Counted from the stretch's first letter, positions 42,953 to 53,193 are shown. The stretch is DNA of 64,000 bases from Gammaproteobacteria bacterium (GCA_030425905.1 JAUHZT010000002.1:1-64000); one strand, 5' to 3'. A program made the numbers and translations. The notes: generated by a model not told the origin, from the sequence alone.

Positions 42953-45811
42953 GTGAATACGACTAAAAAGGCCTGCATGCGCAGGTTGGCTGGCAGGACC
43001 GTCCGGCTGGGCACACTTCTTCGACACACTGTTTGGTCCGCTGCCGGATTGCTGATTCTTGGCTTTTCGAACTCGGCGTTTGCTCAGACCGTAACCGGCG
43101 AAGTGACAGATTCCCGCAAGACCGTTGCATTCGAAGGTGCGATTGTCCGCATCGACGGTTTGCCCGTGTCTGCGACCACAGATTCCAGCGGTCGTTTCCG
43201 GCTGCCTAATGTCCCTGAGGGTGATCACACGCTGATCGTGTCGTACGTAGGTACTGAGGACACGCGTATTCCCATCAAGGTTGGCAGCAACGGCCTGGCA
43301 TTGGGCGAGGTCGTCATTGGCGCCAGTGAGCGAGCCACCCTCGAGGAGGTCATCGTGTTCGGCCAGGCGGCAGCCTTTGCCGGTGCCCTGAATCAGGAGC
43401 GTGCATCAGATCACCTCGTATCGGTGCTCGATACCGACGCGATGGGACAGTTTCCTGACCAGAACGTTGCTGAATCGCTGCGGCGGCTGACCGGTGTCAG
43501 CGTTGAAAATGATCAGGGCGAAGGGCGCTATGTCGTGATACGTGGCATGGACCCGGACCTGAATGCCACCTCGATTAACGGCGTGCGAGCCACCGCAGGT
43601 GAGCCGCGACGCGCATTACAGCTTGATGTGATTCCTTCCGACGTACTCGATGGACTCGAGGTTCACAAAACGCTCACGCCTGACATGGACGGTGACGCGA
43701 TCGGTGGCTCGATCAACGTCAAGACGCTATCGGCATTCAGTCGCAAAGGGCCTTACCTGAAGGCACGTGCCGAAGGCGGCTATAACGAATACCGCGAAAA
43801 GTGGAGTCCAAAACTGTCTTTCGCGGGCAGTAACATTTTTGACCTTAGTAACGGGCAACGGTTCGGTGTCGCTGCCGCGCTCAGCTATCACGATCGTGCA
43901 CTGCTGGTCGACAACAATGAAGGCGACGATTGGGAAGAAGCCGACAATGGTGCCGAGTTTGCCGAGACTTACGAACCGCGGCTGTACACCGTGGACCGTA
44001 AACGCATCGGCGGCGCCCTGAATTTCGATCTTGACCTGAACGAGACGACCGCACTGCACCTCTATACGCTCTACAGCACCTTTGAGGATGTCGAGGTTCG
44101 CAATGCAGTTGAATTTGCGCTCGATGGTCTTGACGAAGATACCGTGACGGATGCCAGTGCTGATTATTCGGAAGTAGAAATTTCTCGTTCAACCAAGGAT
44201 CGAATGCAGACAGCCGATAATCTCTCTATTTCATTGGGTTCCGAAACTCAGCTCGACAAATGGCTGATTTCAACAAATCTCGGTTACTCCGCGGCCGCCG
44301 AGGAAACAGAAAATGGCGTAGACGGTGTTTGGGTGGCCGAATTTGAGACGGACGATGGCATTATCGGCGCAGATCAGCCGGTGCTTACACTCAACAGATC
44401 CAATGTACAGATCCCGGTGGTCGAGTCAGCGTTCTGGAGTGCATTGTCCGATGGCAGCTTGTACGAACTCGATGAAATCGAGACTTACTATGAAAAGAAC
44501 GAAGATGAGCAGTTGTCATTTCAGTTCGATGTGGAACGCGATACGGACTTTGGCAACCTGAAGTTTGGTGTCAAGTCGCGGATGCGCGAGAAATCTGTGC
44601 GCGAAGTTGTGGACCTGTATTCCGGTGATGGCACCTGGTTTCTCTCGGACGTACCATTTCCAAACGGTGGTGCAAGCTTTGGCTTCCCGACGCCCGTTGA
44701 TCCCGTCCCCAACCTGGCTGGAACGCGCGACATACTTGCTGGTGGCGTAGGGCTGGAGTATGAAGACCTCGATTCTCAGATTGACTCGAACGTTGCCAAT
44801 TTCACCTACCAGGAAGACGTCATGGCGGCTTATGGTATGGGTACCTGGGAAACGGATCGCCTCACGGTAACCGCCGGTGTTCGCGTTGAGTGGACGGATA
44901 CCGACAACGCTGGCAACGAGGTTGAGTTTCTGGAAGAGGGCGAAATTGTTAATGGCGTGCCCTTGGCCGACGACACGGTTTTTGTAACACCCGTTCAGCA
45001 GTCGGACTCGTACAGTGACATATTGCCAAGCGCCAATTTGCGGTTCAACTTCACCGAAAACGTTATCGGCCGCGCGTCAGTGCACAAGTCAGTGGTCAGG
45101 CCGGGTGTGGAGTTTGTCGCTTTTCGTGTGGCGATTGAAGACAACGAAGCGGAGCTCGGCAATCCCGAACTGAAACCCTATCGGGCGTGGAACGCCGACG
45201 CATCGCTGTCCTGGTACCCGACCGAATTGAGTGTGCTGTCAGCCGGTGTCTTCTACAAAACGATTGAGGACTTTGTGTTCCTGCAGGAAATTGAAGACTA
45301 CGCCTGGCAAGGCAGGGTCTTTGATGAGGCCGTTATCGCGCTCAATGGCGAGGACGCAAGTGTGTTCGGTTTTGAGTTTACGTATCAGCAGCATTTCGGT
45401 TTTCTCGGCGCGCCCTTTGACGGCTTCCTAGTTTCGTTCAACTACACCTATGTTGACGCCGAGGGCGATACGGGCGAGCGCACCATCAGCTTGCCCAAGC
45501 AGGCACAGAATATCGGCAGCTTCATGATTGGCTACGACAAGCACGGGCTGGATCTGCGGCTGGCGATGAAGTATCGCGACAAGTACATAGACGAGCTGGT
45601 TGAGGAAGGACTTGACCGATACACGGACGAGCGCGTGCAGTGGGACCTGACCGCCAAGTACCGTTTCACGGACAACTGGCTCCTGTACGCGGAAGTAGCA
45701 AATATTGGCAACGAGCCTGAGCACTACTACGCAGGCCGCAAGAGTCGTCTGTACCAGTACGACGAGTACGGTACGACGTCGGCGCTGGGTATTCAGTACA
45801 ACTTCCAGTAA
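42953..45811 (+). CDS. TonB-dependent receptor (TIGR01782 type) linked to inositol genes
   Basis: About 952 aa from the GTG at 42953, behind GGGGGGCGAT. A signal peptide ends in SAFAQ. A carboxypeptidase-regulatory-like beta domain follows (about 40-130), then the plug with MGQFPDQNVAESLRRLTGVS and RYVVIRGMDPDLNATSINGV, which defines the Xanthomonas/Caulobacter receptor class. The barrel ends in YNFQ. It is divergent from the RpiR-iolG transcript, so it probably imports phytate, another inositol phosphate or an inositol conjugate. The substrate is inferred only from position. A strong terminator follows. Confidence 0.92.
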   Translation: MNTTKKACMRRLAGRTVRLGTLLRHTVWSAAGLLILGFSNSAFAQTVTGEVTDSRKTVAFEGAIVRIDGLPVSATTDSSGRFRLPNVPEGDHTLIVSYVGTEDTRIPIKVGSNGLALGEVVIGASERATLEEVIVFGQAAAFAGALNQERASDHLVSVLDTDAMGQFPDQNVAESLRRLTGVSVENDQGEGRYVVIRGMDPDLNATSINGVRATAGEPRRALQLDVIPSDVLDGLEVHKTLTPDMDGDAIGGSINVKTLSAFSRKGPYLKARAEGGYNEYREKWSPKLSFAGSNIFDLSNGQRFGVAAALSYHDRALLVDNNEGDDWEEADNGAEFAETYEPRLYTVDRKRIGGALNFDLDLNETTALHLYTLYSTFEDVEVRNAVEFALDGLDEDTVTDASADYSEVEISRSTKDRMQTADNLSISLGSETQLDKWLISTNLGYSAAAEETENGVDGVWVAEFETDDGIIGADQPVLTLNRSNVQIPVVESAFWSALSDGSLYELDEIETYYEKNEDEQLSFQFDVERDTDFGNLKFGVKSRMREKSVREVVDLYSGDGTWFLSDVPFPNGGASFGFPTPVDPVPNLAGTRDILAGGVGLEYEDLDSQIDSNVANFTYQEDVMAAYGMGTWETDRLTVTAGVRVEWTDTDNAGNEVEFLEEGEIVNGVPLADDTVFVTPVQQSDSYSDILPSANLRFNFTENVIGRASVHKSVVRPGVEFVAFRVAIEDNEAELGNPELKPYRAWNADASLSWYPTELSVLSAGVFYKTIEDFVFLQEIEDYAWQGRVFDEAVIALNGEDASVFGFEFTYQQHFGFLGAPFDGFLVSFNYTYVDAEGDTGERTISLPKQAQNIGSFMIGYDKHGLDLRLAMKYRDKYIDELVEEGLDRYTDERVQWDLTAKYRFTDNWLLYAEVANIGNEPEHYYAGRKSRLYQYDEYGTTSALGIQYNFQ

Positions 45812-45850
45812 GCTGCGCACGGCGCCGCCAGCGCCAGTACGATGTCTGCA

Positions 45851-45886
45851 AGCAGGGCCGGACCTTTGTTCCGGCCCTGCTTTTTT
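45851..45886 (+). terminator. Intrinsic terminator after the TonB receptor
   Basis: AGCAGGGCCGGA and TCCGGCCCTGCT form a perfect 12 bp stem with the 7-base loop CCTTTGT, followed by a run of T. It lies 40 bp after the receptor stop. Confidence 0.9.
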
Positions 45887-45996
45887 ATGCGGTATGCAGG
45901 CGTCGCGGGCGTGTTCGCCGCTTTTTTTGCAAACCGGGGCGACCTGCACCAAACTGACAGCCATTCTCGACAAACTTCTACCAGAGGGACACCAAG

Positions 45997-47202
45997 ATGC
46001 GCGAAGCTGTCATCGTTTCCACCGCGCGGACCGCGCTGGCCAAGTCGGTCCGCGGAACGTTCAACAACACTCACGGCATAACGCTGGCGGGCCACGCACT
46101 CAAACATGCGATCAGCCGAGCGGGCATTGCGCCTGAGCGTATTGAAGATGTGCACATGGGCAGCGGCCACCCCGAAGGCGCCACGGGTTTTAATGTCGGA
46201 CGTAATGCGGCGATAGCGGCCGGCTGTCCAGTGTCGACGGCAGGGGCAACCATCAGTCGTTATTGCTCGTCCGGACTCCAGTCAATTGCTACCGCGGCAG
46301 GCCGAATCGTCAACGAAGGTGTGCCCGTGATGGCGGCCGGCGGCGTGGAGTCCATTTCGCTCGTGCAGCTCGGTGGACATTTCAATATGTTCCATGCGAC
46401 CGACGAAGAGCTGTTTGCGCGCATGCCGCAACTATGGATGTCGATGATCGAAACGGCGGAGATTGTCGCCGAACGCTACGGAATTTCACGCGAGGCGCAG
46501 GATGCTTTTGCGCTTGAGAGTCAGCGGCGCACGGCCGACGCCCAGCAAGCGGGTCGCTACGATGAGGAGATCGTGCCACTGACCACCTCGTGGAAGATGG
46601 TCGACCGCGAAACAGGTGCTGAATCGTTTGTGGAGCGTACCGCCGACAAGGACGAGTGTAATCGTCCGGATACAACTGCCGAGGGACTGGCTGCATTGAA
46701 GCCGGTCTTCAAAGACGGTCAACAAGTCAAAGTCGGCAAATTCATCACGGCCGGCAACGCGAGCCAGCTTGCCGATGGTGCGAGTGCTTGCGTGCTCATG
46801 GAGGCATCGGAAGCCGAACGCCAGGGGATTGAACCGCTGGGTGCGTTCCGCGGGTTTGCGGTGCACGGTTGCGAAGCGGATGAAATGGGCATCGGGCCAG
46901 TCTATGCCGTGCCCCGACTGCTCGAACGCAATGGCCTCAAAGTCGATGACATTGATCTTTGGGAGTTGAACGAAGCGTTCGCAAGCCAGGCAATATATTG
47001 CCGGGACAAGCTAGGGATCGACCCGGAGAAACTGAATGTTAACGGCGGTGCGATCTCGATCGGTCACCCCTACGGTATGACTGGCGCGCGCTGCGCCGGC
47101 CACCTGTTGCTGGAGGGGCGCCGGCGCGGTGCGCGCTACGGTGTCGTCACAATGTGTGTCGGCGGCGGCATGGGCGCTGCCGGTTTGTTCGAAATTTTCT
47201 GA
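45997..47202 (+). CDS. Acetyl-CoA acetyltransferase/thiolase
   Basis: A 401 aa thiolase with the acyl-carrying cysteine C90 in RYCSSGLQS, the His motif [19 protein letters not shown] and the last cysteine in [15 protein letters not shown]. It joins or splits acyl-CoA and acetyl-CoA in beta-oxidation or short-chain metabolism. The N-terminus [15 protein letters not shown] is typical. It stands alone between a terminator and a lipoprotein gene, so the pathway is not fixed by context. Confidence 0.92.
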   Translation: MREAVIVSTARTALAKSVRGTFNNTHGITLAGHALKHAISRAGIAPERIEDVHMGSGHPEGATGFNVGRNAAIAAGCPVSTAGATISRYCSSGLQSIATAAGRIVNEGVPVMAAGGVESISLVQLGGHFNMFHATDEELFARMPQLWMSMIETAEIVAERYGISREAQDAFALESQRRTADAQQAGRYDEEIVPLTTSWKMVDRETGAESFVERTADKDECNRPDTTAEGLAALKPVFKDGQQVKVGKFITAGNASQLADGASACVLMEASEAERQGIEPLGAFRGFAVHGCEADEMGIGPVYAVPRLLERNGLKVDDIDLWELNEAFASQAIYCRDKLGIDPEKLNVNGGAISIGHPYGMTGARCAGHLLLEGRRRGARYGVVTMCVGGGMGAAGLFEIF

Positions 47203-47459
47203 GCCCGCCGGTCTCGACGACATCAGCCGGGCGTGCCCGGCTACAGGCGTGCAGGCAGTATGCGGAGCCATGGCGGCAGCCCAGGGGTCGATACCGGGCT
47301 AAAATTTCCGTATGGACAGTTTCCGGGGGCGTGCTTGCGGCTGCCATTGAACAGAATGTGCCGAAAGCCGCCCGAATGCCGGCCGAGTGCAGCAATTTGG
47401 ATATCGCTGTTCGCGACGATGTAAGATTGCCAGAGAACAACAATAAGAAGAGACTGGCT
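47203..47459. other. Gap between thiolase and PKD lipoprotein genes
   Basis: 257 bp without a supported gene. It contains one short inverted repeat AGCCGGGC/GCCCGGCT (47225-47242) soon after the thiolase stop, which lacks a T-tract. No clear promoter was seen. Confidence 0.4.
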
Positions 47460-48620
47460 ATGAACTCTCTGCAGAAAATTGCCCTGCCTGCTGTTTTCTC
47501 ACTAATTGCGCTCTGTGCGTGTGGCGGCGGAGGAGGCGGTGGTTCAGCACCCCCGGTAACGCCACCAGTGACACCGCCGGTTACCCCGCCAGCGAACGTT
47601 GCGCCGATGGCCGTGATGGACGTCAACGTGGATTCGGGTCATGCGCCATTGCTGGTGAGTTTCGATGCCACGCAGTCGAGTGATAGCGACGGCAACATTG
47701 CGAGCTATGCGTGGACGTTCGGCGACGGGGCGACCGCTTCCGGCAGCACGGTTGACCACAGTTACACCGACCTCGGACAATTCACCGCCACGCTTACGGT
47801 TACTGACGACGATGGCGCGACCTCGGCAACCTCCCTGTCAATCAAAAGCTATGCGCAATTGCCGGGTTTCTATACGGGAACTTTCGCATCGACGGCAACG
47901 GGCACTCCGATCGAGATCGACATGATCGTTGGTAGCAACCTGCGCATGCATGCCTGGAACCGGGTAGACCAATCGTCAGGTTACTGGGGCACGCTCAACG
48001 TCAGCGAGCGCATGGTTGACGGGACTGTTTCTGCGCAAGTCTGGCAGACTGGCAACACGTTCCCGGACGGTAGCGAGTTCGGCCCGGTAACGATCGCAGG
48101 CACGGTTGCCGAGAACCAGGGCTTTACTGGTACGCACAGTGGTGTCGGTGACAGTGGTGCAATCGATGTTACGTATATTAGCGATGTGTCCGACACGGTC
48201 TATACCCTGCAGGACATCAGTGGCGACTGGAGCTACGATGACGGGGCCGGGTTCACGGACATGATCAGCCTGACGGCAAGCGGCGATATCACCTACAGTG
48301 CATCCGATGGCTGTACGGCGACGGGTTCGATCGCCATTCTCGATGAGCAACTCAATGCCTTCTCATTCAGCTACGACCTGAACTGCCCACCGGGCACGAA
48401 CACAGTGCCAAACGGTGTGCGCACCGGCGTCGGCTTTGTCGACGACTTCAACTACGTGGATTCGTGGTTATTCATGGCAGGCTCAATAGCCGACGACGGT
48501 ACCTTGCTGAGCTGGAACCGGCCGAAGTCGGGCGCGACACCGAAGCCGCGAAACGACAATCTGAAGAACATGGCAACGCCCAAACGCGCAACGCCCGTAT
48601 GCAAGCAGCGTGTTCGTTGA
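47460..48620 (+). CDS. PKD-domain lipoprotein
   Basis: A 386 aa protein from the ATG at 47460. The lipoprotein signal ends LIALCAC and is followed by a Gly-rich stretch and a (VTPP) repeat linker. A PKD beta-sandwich then spans about 50-135 (ATQSSDSDGNIASYAWTFGD, then YTDLGQFTATLTVTDDDGA). The remaining 240 residues form a beta-rich domain with a pair of cysteines (DGCTATGS and DLNCPPG). PKD domains mediate binding at the cell surface. The C-terminal domain is not one I recognise. Confidence 0.8.
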   Translation: MNSLQKIALPAVFSLIALCACGGGGGGGSAPPVTPPVTPPVTPPANVAPMAVMDVNVDSGHAPLLVSFDATQSSDSDGNIASYAWTFGDGATASGSTVDHSYTDLGQFTATLTVTDDDGATSATSLSIKSYAQLPGFYTGTFASTATGTPIEIDMIVGSNLRMHAWNRVDQSSGYWGTLNVSERMVDGTVSAQVWQTGNTFPDGSEFGPVTIAGTVAENQGFTGTHSGVGDSGAIDVTYISDVSDTVYTLQDISGDWSYDDGAGFTDMISLTASGDITYSASDGCTATGSIAILDEQLNAFSFSYDLNCPPGTNTVPNGVRTGVGFVDDFNYVDSWLFMAGSIADDGTLLSWNRPKSGATPKPRNDNLKNMATPKRATPVCKQRVR

Positions 48621-48647
48621 GCCTCGCGGCCATAGCGGCATTCGCGC

Positions 48648-50489
48648 TTAAGCCGGTAGTTCCCTAACTGCGCGATGCGCCTGGGAGATGGCCGTGTTGG
48701 TGTCGGCGCTGGCACCCGCGTCCGAGTTCGCAATCGTGATCCGGCCACAGGGCTGGCGGCCGATCACCCAGGGCTTGCTGGCTTCATCCGGCCAGTCAGG
48801 TTCCCAGGTCAGCCCCGGGCTGTAGGCGTAGCCGTGTGACCATCGATTGACCGTGATCGCGGAAATATCCCGCTCGGCATCGAAGCCAGCGCCTGAGAGG
48901 GCCTGATCGAGCTGATCGTACACGTGAGCTTCGTATTCCTCGAATGGGGTTGTCAGGAGTTGACGGCGGCCTGCACGCCATTGCTCGGGTCCCTTGATGT
49001 CTTTGAAGTACGGCACATGACACATGTGCAGAACCATGGGTTCATCAGGCGATGAGCTGAAGTCGTAAGCGCCCATCGAGACCGGGTAGTCCAGTTCAAC
49101 CTGCTTGTAGAAGTCATTGGTATAGTAAACAAACGACACGCCAAGATCGGCGAACGCACGCCAGTTCTTCGCCATCACCTTGGTGTAGACCAGCGGAATC
49201 TTGACGTTGTATTGCAGGCCCGCCACCTGCGCTTCGGGCAGTTCCGGGCAGAGGTATGGGATAGCACTGTTGTAGCAGGCCATAATGCAATGACTCGCGC
49301 GAACGGTGCGGGCAGTGGCGCCGTTAACGTAAGTGATATCGACCGACTTTTCGTTAGTCGTATGCTGCACGTTGACAACGGTACTGTTCAGCCGGATTCG
49401 TGTTGCCGCATCGGCCTGATCCAGTTCGGCGTATTGCACGCGCGCGGTGACGATATCTTCCATGCTGTTGCCCGGTACAGCAGCAGGGTTCAGTGCGCGA
49501 ACGAGCAGGCGTGCGACCGAGGCGTTACCATCGGGGAAGTGGAAAATGTAGGGTTCGTCGCCGCGGTGTCCCACACGCGGCATCGTGTGCCTGAGGCCCG
49601 GCATGCCGCCGCCGTCGTCATACCCCTGTACTTGAATAGCAGGGATTTCCTCAATGCCGACACACCAGAAGCTGATGCCCCAGCGGCGATACATCTCCAG
49701 AACCTGCTGGTCCATGCCCGCATAGTCTTTGAGGAAATCGTAGTAGCTCAGCTTGCTGAGCAGCGCAAATTTCTCCTCGCGATTGAGATCAGGAAGATAA
49801 TCCTTCTCCTCCGTAAAGATACGAACAAGGTCGACCTTCGCCTGCTTACAAAGCGGTGTTTGTGCTACAAATTCCTGCCACGGCAAAGTACCGTAACCGA
49901 CAGCGAGCTTCTGCTCATTGAAAGTCTGCTGGTCGAAAACAATTCCTTTGCCGAGCTTGAGCGAGTCGTACAACGATTGATCGTAGTAATCATAGAAACG
50001 TGGCAGATCAATCCCGATGTCTTTGAGTAGTTCGCGCGCGATGTCCGTGTAGGCCGAAGGCGTATCGATGGATTCAGTACCGCCGTAGCCAATTCTGGTT
50101 GCGCCGTTGACAGTGAACTCATTGCGTTTCGCATGGCCGCCGAAGTCATCGTGGTTGTCGAGTAGCAGTATTTTCGCAGCCGGGTGTGACTTGCGGTAAA
50201 AATACGCGGCCGCAAGCCCGCTTATGCCGGCACCGGTGACCACCAGGTCAAAATGTTCTTCAGGCTGTCCGACCGGCCAGCGCTGTCCGCTAACCCGCGC
50301 GTGCATGGTTTCCCATGAGCCCTCGTGACTACCGCGTAACCCGGTCTTAGCCGGTGGGTAATAGTTTCCGGGCAGCGCGCCCGGACCGGCGTTGGCACCA
50401 AATACCTCGTTCCATGGCGTCAACAGGGATGCGCCCATTGCAACCTGGGTGCCGTTGAGAAAGTCGCGTCGGGTGATTCTGTTTTTCAT
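48648..50489 (-). CDS. Tat-exported FAD-dependent amine oxidoreductase, spermidine dehydrogenase-like (copy 2)
   Basis: A 613 aa paralogue of the protein at 22085-23956. It has a Tat signal ITRRDFLNG (arginines 7-8), the FAD-binding TGAGISGLAAAYF, LLLDNHDDFGGHAKRNEF and YIFHFPDGNASVARLLVR. In the middle are IRLNSTVVNVQH and, late, ITVNRWSHGYAY. It is divergent from a di-heme cytochrome across 190 bp, so that protein may be its electron acceptor. Ranking spermidine against other amines is not possible from sequence alone. Confidence 0.8.
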   Translation of the reverse strand: MKNRITRRDFLNGTQVAMGASLLTPWNEVFGANAGPGALPGNYYPPAKTGLRGSHEGSWETMHARVSGQRWPVGQPEEHFDLVVTGAGISGLAAAYFYRKSHPAAKILLLDNHDDFGGHAKRNEFTVNGATRIGYGGTESIDTPSAYTDIARELLKDIGIDLPRFYDYYDQSLYDSLKLGKGIVFDQQTFNEQKLAVGYGTLPWQEFVAQTPLCKQAKVDLVRIFTEEKDYLPDLNREEKFALLSKLSYYDFLKDYAGMDQQVLEMYRRWGISFWCVGIEEIPAIQVQGYDDGGGMPGLRHTMPRVGHRGDEPYIFHFPDGNASVARLLVRALNPAAVPGNSMEDIVTARVQYAELDQADAATRIRLNSTVVNVQHTTNEKSVDITYVNGATARTVRASHCIMACYNSAIPYLCPELPEAQVAGLQYNVKIPLVYTKVMAKNWRAFADLGVSFVYYTNDFYKQVELDYPVSMGAYDFSSSPDEPMVLHMCHVPYFKDIKGPEQWRAGRRQLLTTPFEEYEAHVYDQLDQALSGAGFDAERDISAITVNRWSHGYAYSPGLTWEPDWPDEASKPWVIGRQPCGRITIANSDAGASADTNTAISQAHRAVRELPA

Positions 50490-50679
50490 GCATCCAGCAT
50501 AGCTGATGACGTCCTGTATGGCATGTCCTGACAGCGCGTCCGGGCGAGGTCGATGAGCCGAAATTTCGTCAAAAATTCAGTTTCTCGTCATTTAGCCAGG
50601 CGCTCGATTACCTACCCTGTACGCCACGCTGCAGCACGGGGTTGCGGCGTAGCGAAGGACATTCCAGGGAGGTCAGGGT

Positions 50680-52215
50680 ATGAAGCTCACGCATAGCGCA
50701 GGTAAACCGCAGCAACGATGGCTGGCGGCAATCACACTTCTGCTGGCGCCGGGCGCGCTGCTGTTCGCAGGCATCGGTGAGGAGCGTTCCAGTTACGAGC
50801 GCCTCGAGAACGAGCAGGAATACGCCGTCGGGGTGCGCGAACTGCTACGCCGTGGCGCAGCGGCGTTCGGCGCGCAATGGACGGCCGATGAAGGAGGCGG
50901 GCGACCACTGACAACCGGAACCGGTGCGCCATTGGCCGACGGTGCGGAACCGCTGGTGTTCCCAAGAAACTTCAACCGTGTATCGGCGCGCGATGCGAAC
51001 AGTTGTGAGGGTTGCCACAATGCCCCGTTTGGGCTGGCAGGCGGCGGCGGAGATTTCGTCACCGGTGTATTTGTTGCCGCACAACGCTTCGACTTTGCCA
51101 GTTTTGATGCAAGCGACCCGGTGCTGATGAAAGGGGCGCTGGATGAGACCGGCAACGCAGCGCAGTTACAAACGATTGGTAATTTCCGTGCCACCATTGG
51201 CATGTTCGGTTCGGGCTACATCGAAATGCTGGCGCGGCAAATGACCGCTGACCTGCAATCAATCCGGGACAACACGCTGCCCGGCCAGTCAAGCAGGCTG
51301 CTTAGCAAAGGTGTCTCGTTTGGTGTCCTGCGGCGCCTGTCCTCGGGCCAATGGGACACGAGCGAGGTCGAAGGACTGCCACCGCAAAGCCTGCGCAGCG
51401 CGAGTGCAGACAGTCCGCCCAGTCTGGTTATCCGTCCCTTTCACCAGTCCGGCAGTGTCGTCTCGATTCGGGAGTTCACCAACAACGCTTTCAACCACCA
51501 CCACGGCATGCAGTCAACGGAGCGTTTTGGCGAAGCGACCGACCCCGATGGCGACGGCGTCATCAACGAGCTGACACGCGCCGACATTACGGCGGTCAGT
51601 TTGTTTCAGGCAAGCTTGCCGGTGCCGGGCGTGGTGATGCCGCGCGAACGCAATGCCCGCCGTGCCGTTGTGCAGGGCAGGCGGCTGTTTGGCAAAGTGG
51701 GGTGTGCGGACTGCCATGTGCCAGCCTTGCCACTGGACAACAATGGCTGGATTTACAGTGAACCGAATCCCTACAATCCGGCGGGAAACCTGCAGGTTGG
51801 CGAAGCGGCGCCGGTAAGTATCGACCTGTCCAGTGCTGCATTACCGGGCCGGCGCCTGACCCCCCGGCACGGCGTCGTCTGGGTGCCCGCATTTACGGAC
51901 CTGAAATTGCATGACATCACGGATGGCCCGGATGACCCGAATGCCGAGCAGATCAACATCAATCACCCGGGCGGTTCCCCGGGCTTCTTTGCCGGCAACC
52001 GGCAGTTTCTGACAAAAAAACTCTGGGGTGCGGCAAACGAAAGCCCCTATTTCCATCACGGACTGTTCACGACGTTGCGCGAAGCCACGCTCGCACACGG
52101 CGGCGAGGCGCGCGCATCACGGCAACGCTTTGTTGCCTTGAGCCGGCAGGAGCAGGCAAGTGTTATTGAGTTCCTGAAGTCACTGCAGGTGTTGCCGCCC
52201 AGGCACCGCAGGTAG
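50680..52215 (+). CDS. Periplasmic di-heme oxidoreductase (DHOR/thiol oxidoreductase-like)
   Basis: A 511 aa protein behind GGGAGG, with an N-terminal signal segment. It has two haem-binding CxxCH motifs, CEGCH near residue 109 and CADCH near residue 343. It also contains NRVSARDANSCEGCHNAPFG and NESPYFHHGLFTTLREA, as in cytochrome c peroxidase-like DHOR proteins. It likely passes electrons in the periplasm. It is divergent from Tat flavoprotein copy 2, a plausible partner. Confidence 0.85.
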   Translation: MKLTHSAGKPQQRWLAAITLLLAPGALLFAGIGEERSSYERLENEQEYAVGVRELLRRGAAAFGAQWTADEGGGRPLTTGTGAPLADGAEPLVFPRNFNRVSARDANSCEGCHNAPFGLAGGGGDFVTGVFVAAQRFDFASFDASDPVLMKGALDETGNAAQLQTIGNFRATIGMFGSGYIEMLARQMTADLQSIRDNTLPGQSSRLLSKGVSFGVLRRLSSGQWDTSEVEGLPPQSLRSASADSPPSLVIRPFHQSGSVVSIREFTNNAFNHHHGMQSTERFGEATDPDGDGVINELTRADITAVSLFQASLPVPGVVMPRERNARRAVVQGRRLFGKVGCADCHVPALPLDNNGWIYSEPNPYNPAGNLQVGEAAPVSIDLSSAALPGRRLTPRHGVVWVPAFTDLKLHDITDGPDDPNAEQININHPGGSPGFFAGNRQFLTKKLWGAANESPYFHHGLFTTLREATLAHGGEARASRQRFVALSRQEQASVIEFLKSLQVLPPRHRR

Positions 52216-52259
52216 TGCTCGGCGGGCGATCGCGGCCAGCGAAGTGTAGGCGACGCGCG

Positions 52260-53093
52260 TCAGCTGGTGCTGCGTACGATCAAGGACTTGAGCAATTCAA
52301 CGATCAGCCACGTGAACAGTATGGGCAGAATAATTGTCTGTAACACGAACAGCACGATCAGGTTGATTATGTGTTCGCTTGCATTCGCGGCGCTGGAACG
52401 CAGGTTTTCAAGTCGCGCTTCGACGTCCATGGACTGCAGGGTACTGCGAACTCGATCGCCGAGCCGGTCCATGATGGACTGGTCGGGATTGAGCCGGGGG
52501 GCGGGCTCCTCGTGCATTGATTCGATCTCGGTACTGGTCGCTTCCAGCGCCGCCGTTGCAGCCTGCTGTTCGGGTTCGAGAAACTGGTTCGTCACCACAT
52601 TGGTACCGATGATCAGCGCCGGTACGATAAACCTGAGCACCAGCGTCATAAGTAACAACCGCGTGCCCATCTGGACGTAGCGATTCTCCGAGGTTGCCGG
52701 CCACCACAGCGCGACAATCGCAATGCATGCGGCGCAGGCAAGCGCGACTGTGAAGCCCCACCAGCTGGTGATGCTGAGCAGAAAGTTCTGGAGTCCGAGC
52801 GAGGTCGCAGCGATCAGCATCACGCTCGAAAACTGCTCAATCAGGTCGTTGATGGGGTCGAGGATTTCGCCGACGCCGAGGTTGACACCAACGCCGCCGG
52901 GCTCGAGCGCGAGTTCGGTACCTTGGGCAAGCGAGATGATGCCATTGAGGGTGCGTGCGACGGCGAAGGTCACCAGCGCCCGCTTGAATGCCTCATCGGC
53001 ATAGCGCTGTGCCGTATCGTCAACGAGCCCGCTGACAGCAATGCCAATTGATATGACGGCAATCAGCGTCCAGAGGATCTTTCTCTTAAGCAT
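52260..53093 (-). CDS. Integral membrane protein of unknown function
   Basis: About 277 aa from the ATG at 53093. It has five predicted membrane segments: near the N-terminus (ILWTLIAVISIGIAVSGLV), about 90-112, 120-138, 148-172 and 238-270 (LIVLFVLQTIILPILFTWLI). A long soluble loop (about 175-235), rich in Glu and Gln with a coiled-coil look, lies between the last two. I recognise no family. It lies downstream of the large exported protein on the same strand. Confidence 0.65.
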   Translation of the reverse strand: MLKRKILWTLIAVISIGIAVSGLVDDTAQRYADEAFKRALVTFAVARTLNGIISLAQGTELALEPGGVGVNLGVGEILDPINDLIEQFSSVMLIAATSLGLQNFLLSITSWWGFTVALACAACIAIVALWWPATSENRYVQMGTRLLLMTLVLRFIVPALIIGTNVVTNQFLEPEQQAATAALEATSTEIESMHEEPAPRLNPDQSIMDRLGDRVRSTLQSMDVEARLENLRSSAANASEHIINLIVLFVLQTIILPILFTWLIVELLKSLIVRSTS

Positions 53094-53155
53094 GGTGCTC
53101 GCTGTTCGCTGCAAGAACTACCGCGATGCTAGCATGTTCGGCCGCCCCGATGAGC

Positions 53156-53184
53156 CGCTGGCAGCCCTAGCCGGGCTGCCAGCG
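53156..53184 (-). terminator. Strong hairpin after the large exported protein gene
   Basis: CGCTGGCAGCCC and GGGCTGCCAGCG pair over 12 bp with the 5-base loop TAGCC, starting 10 bp beyond the stop at 53194. There is no T-tract, so it may stabilise the 3' end or end transcription with Rho. Confidence 0.55.
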
Positions 53185-53193
53185 CTGTATGGC

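Noticed and set aside
47523-47610. Gly-rich and VTPP codon repeats
   Set aside because: This is a short low-complexity linker behind a lipobox, common in surface lipoproteins, and not a repeat array.
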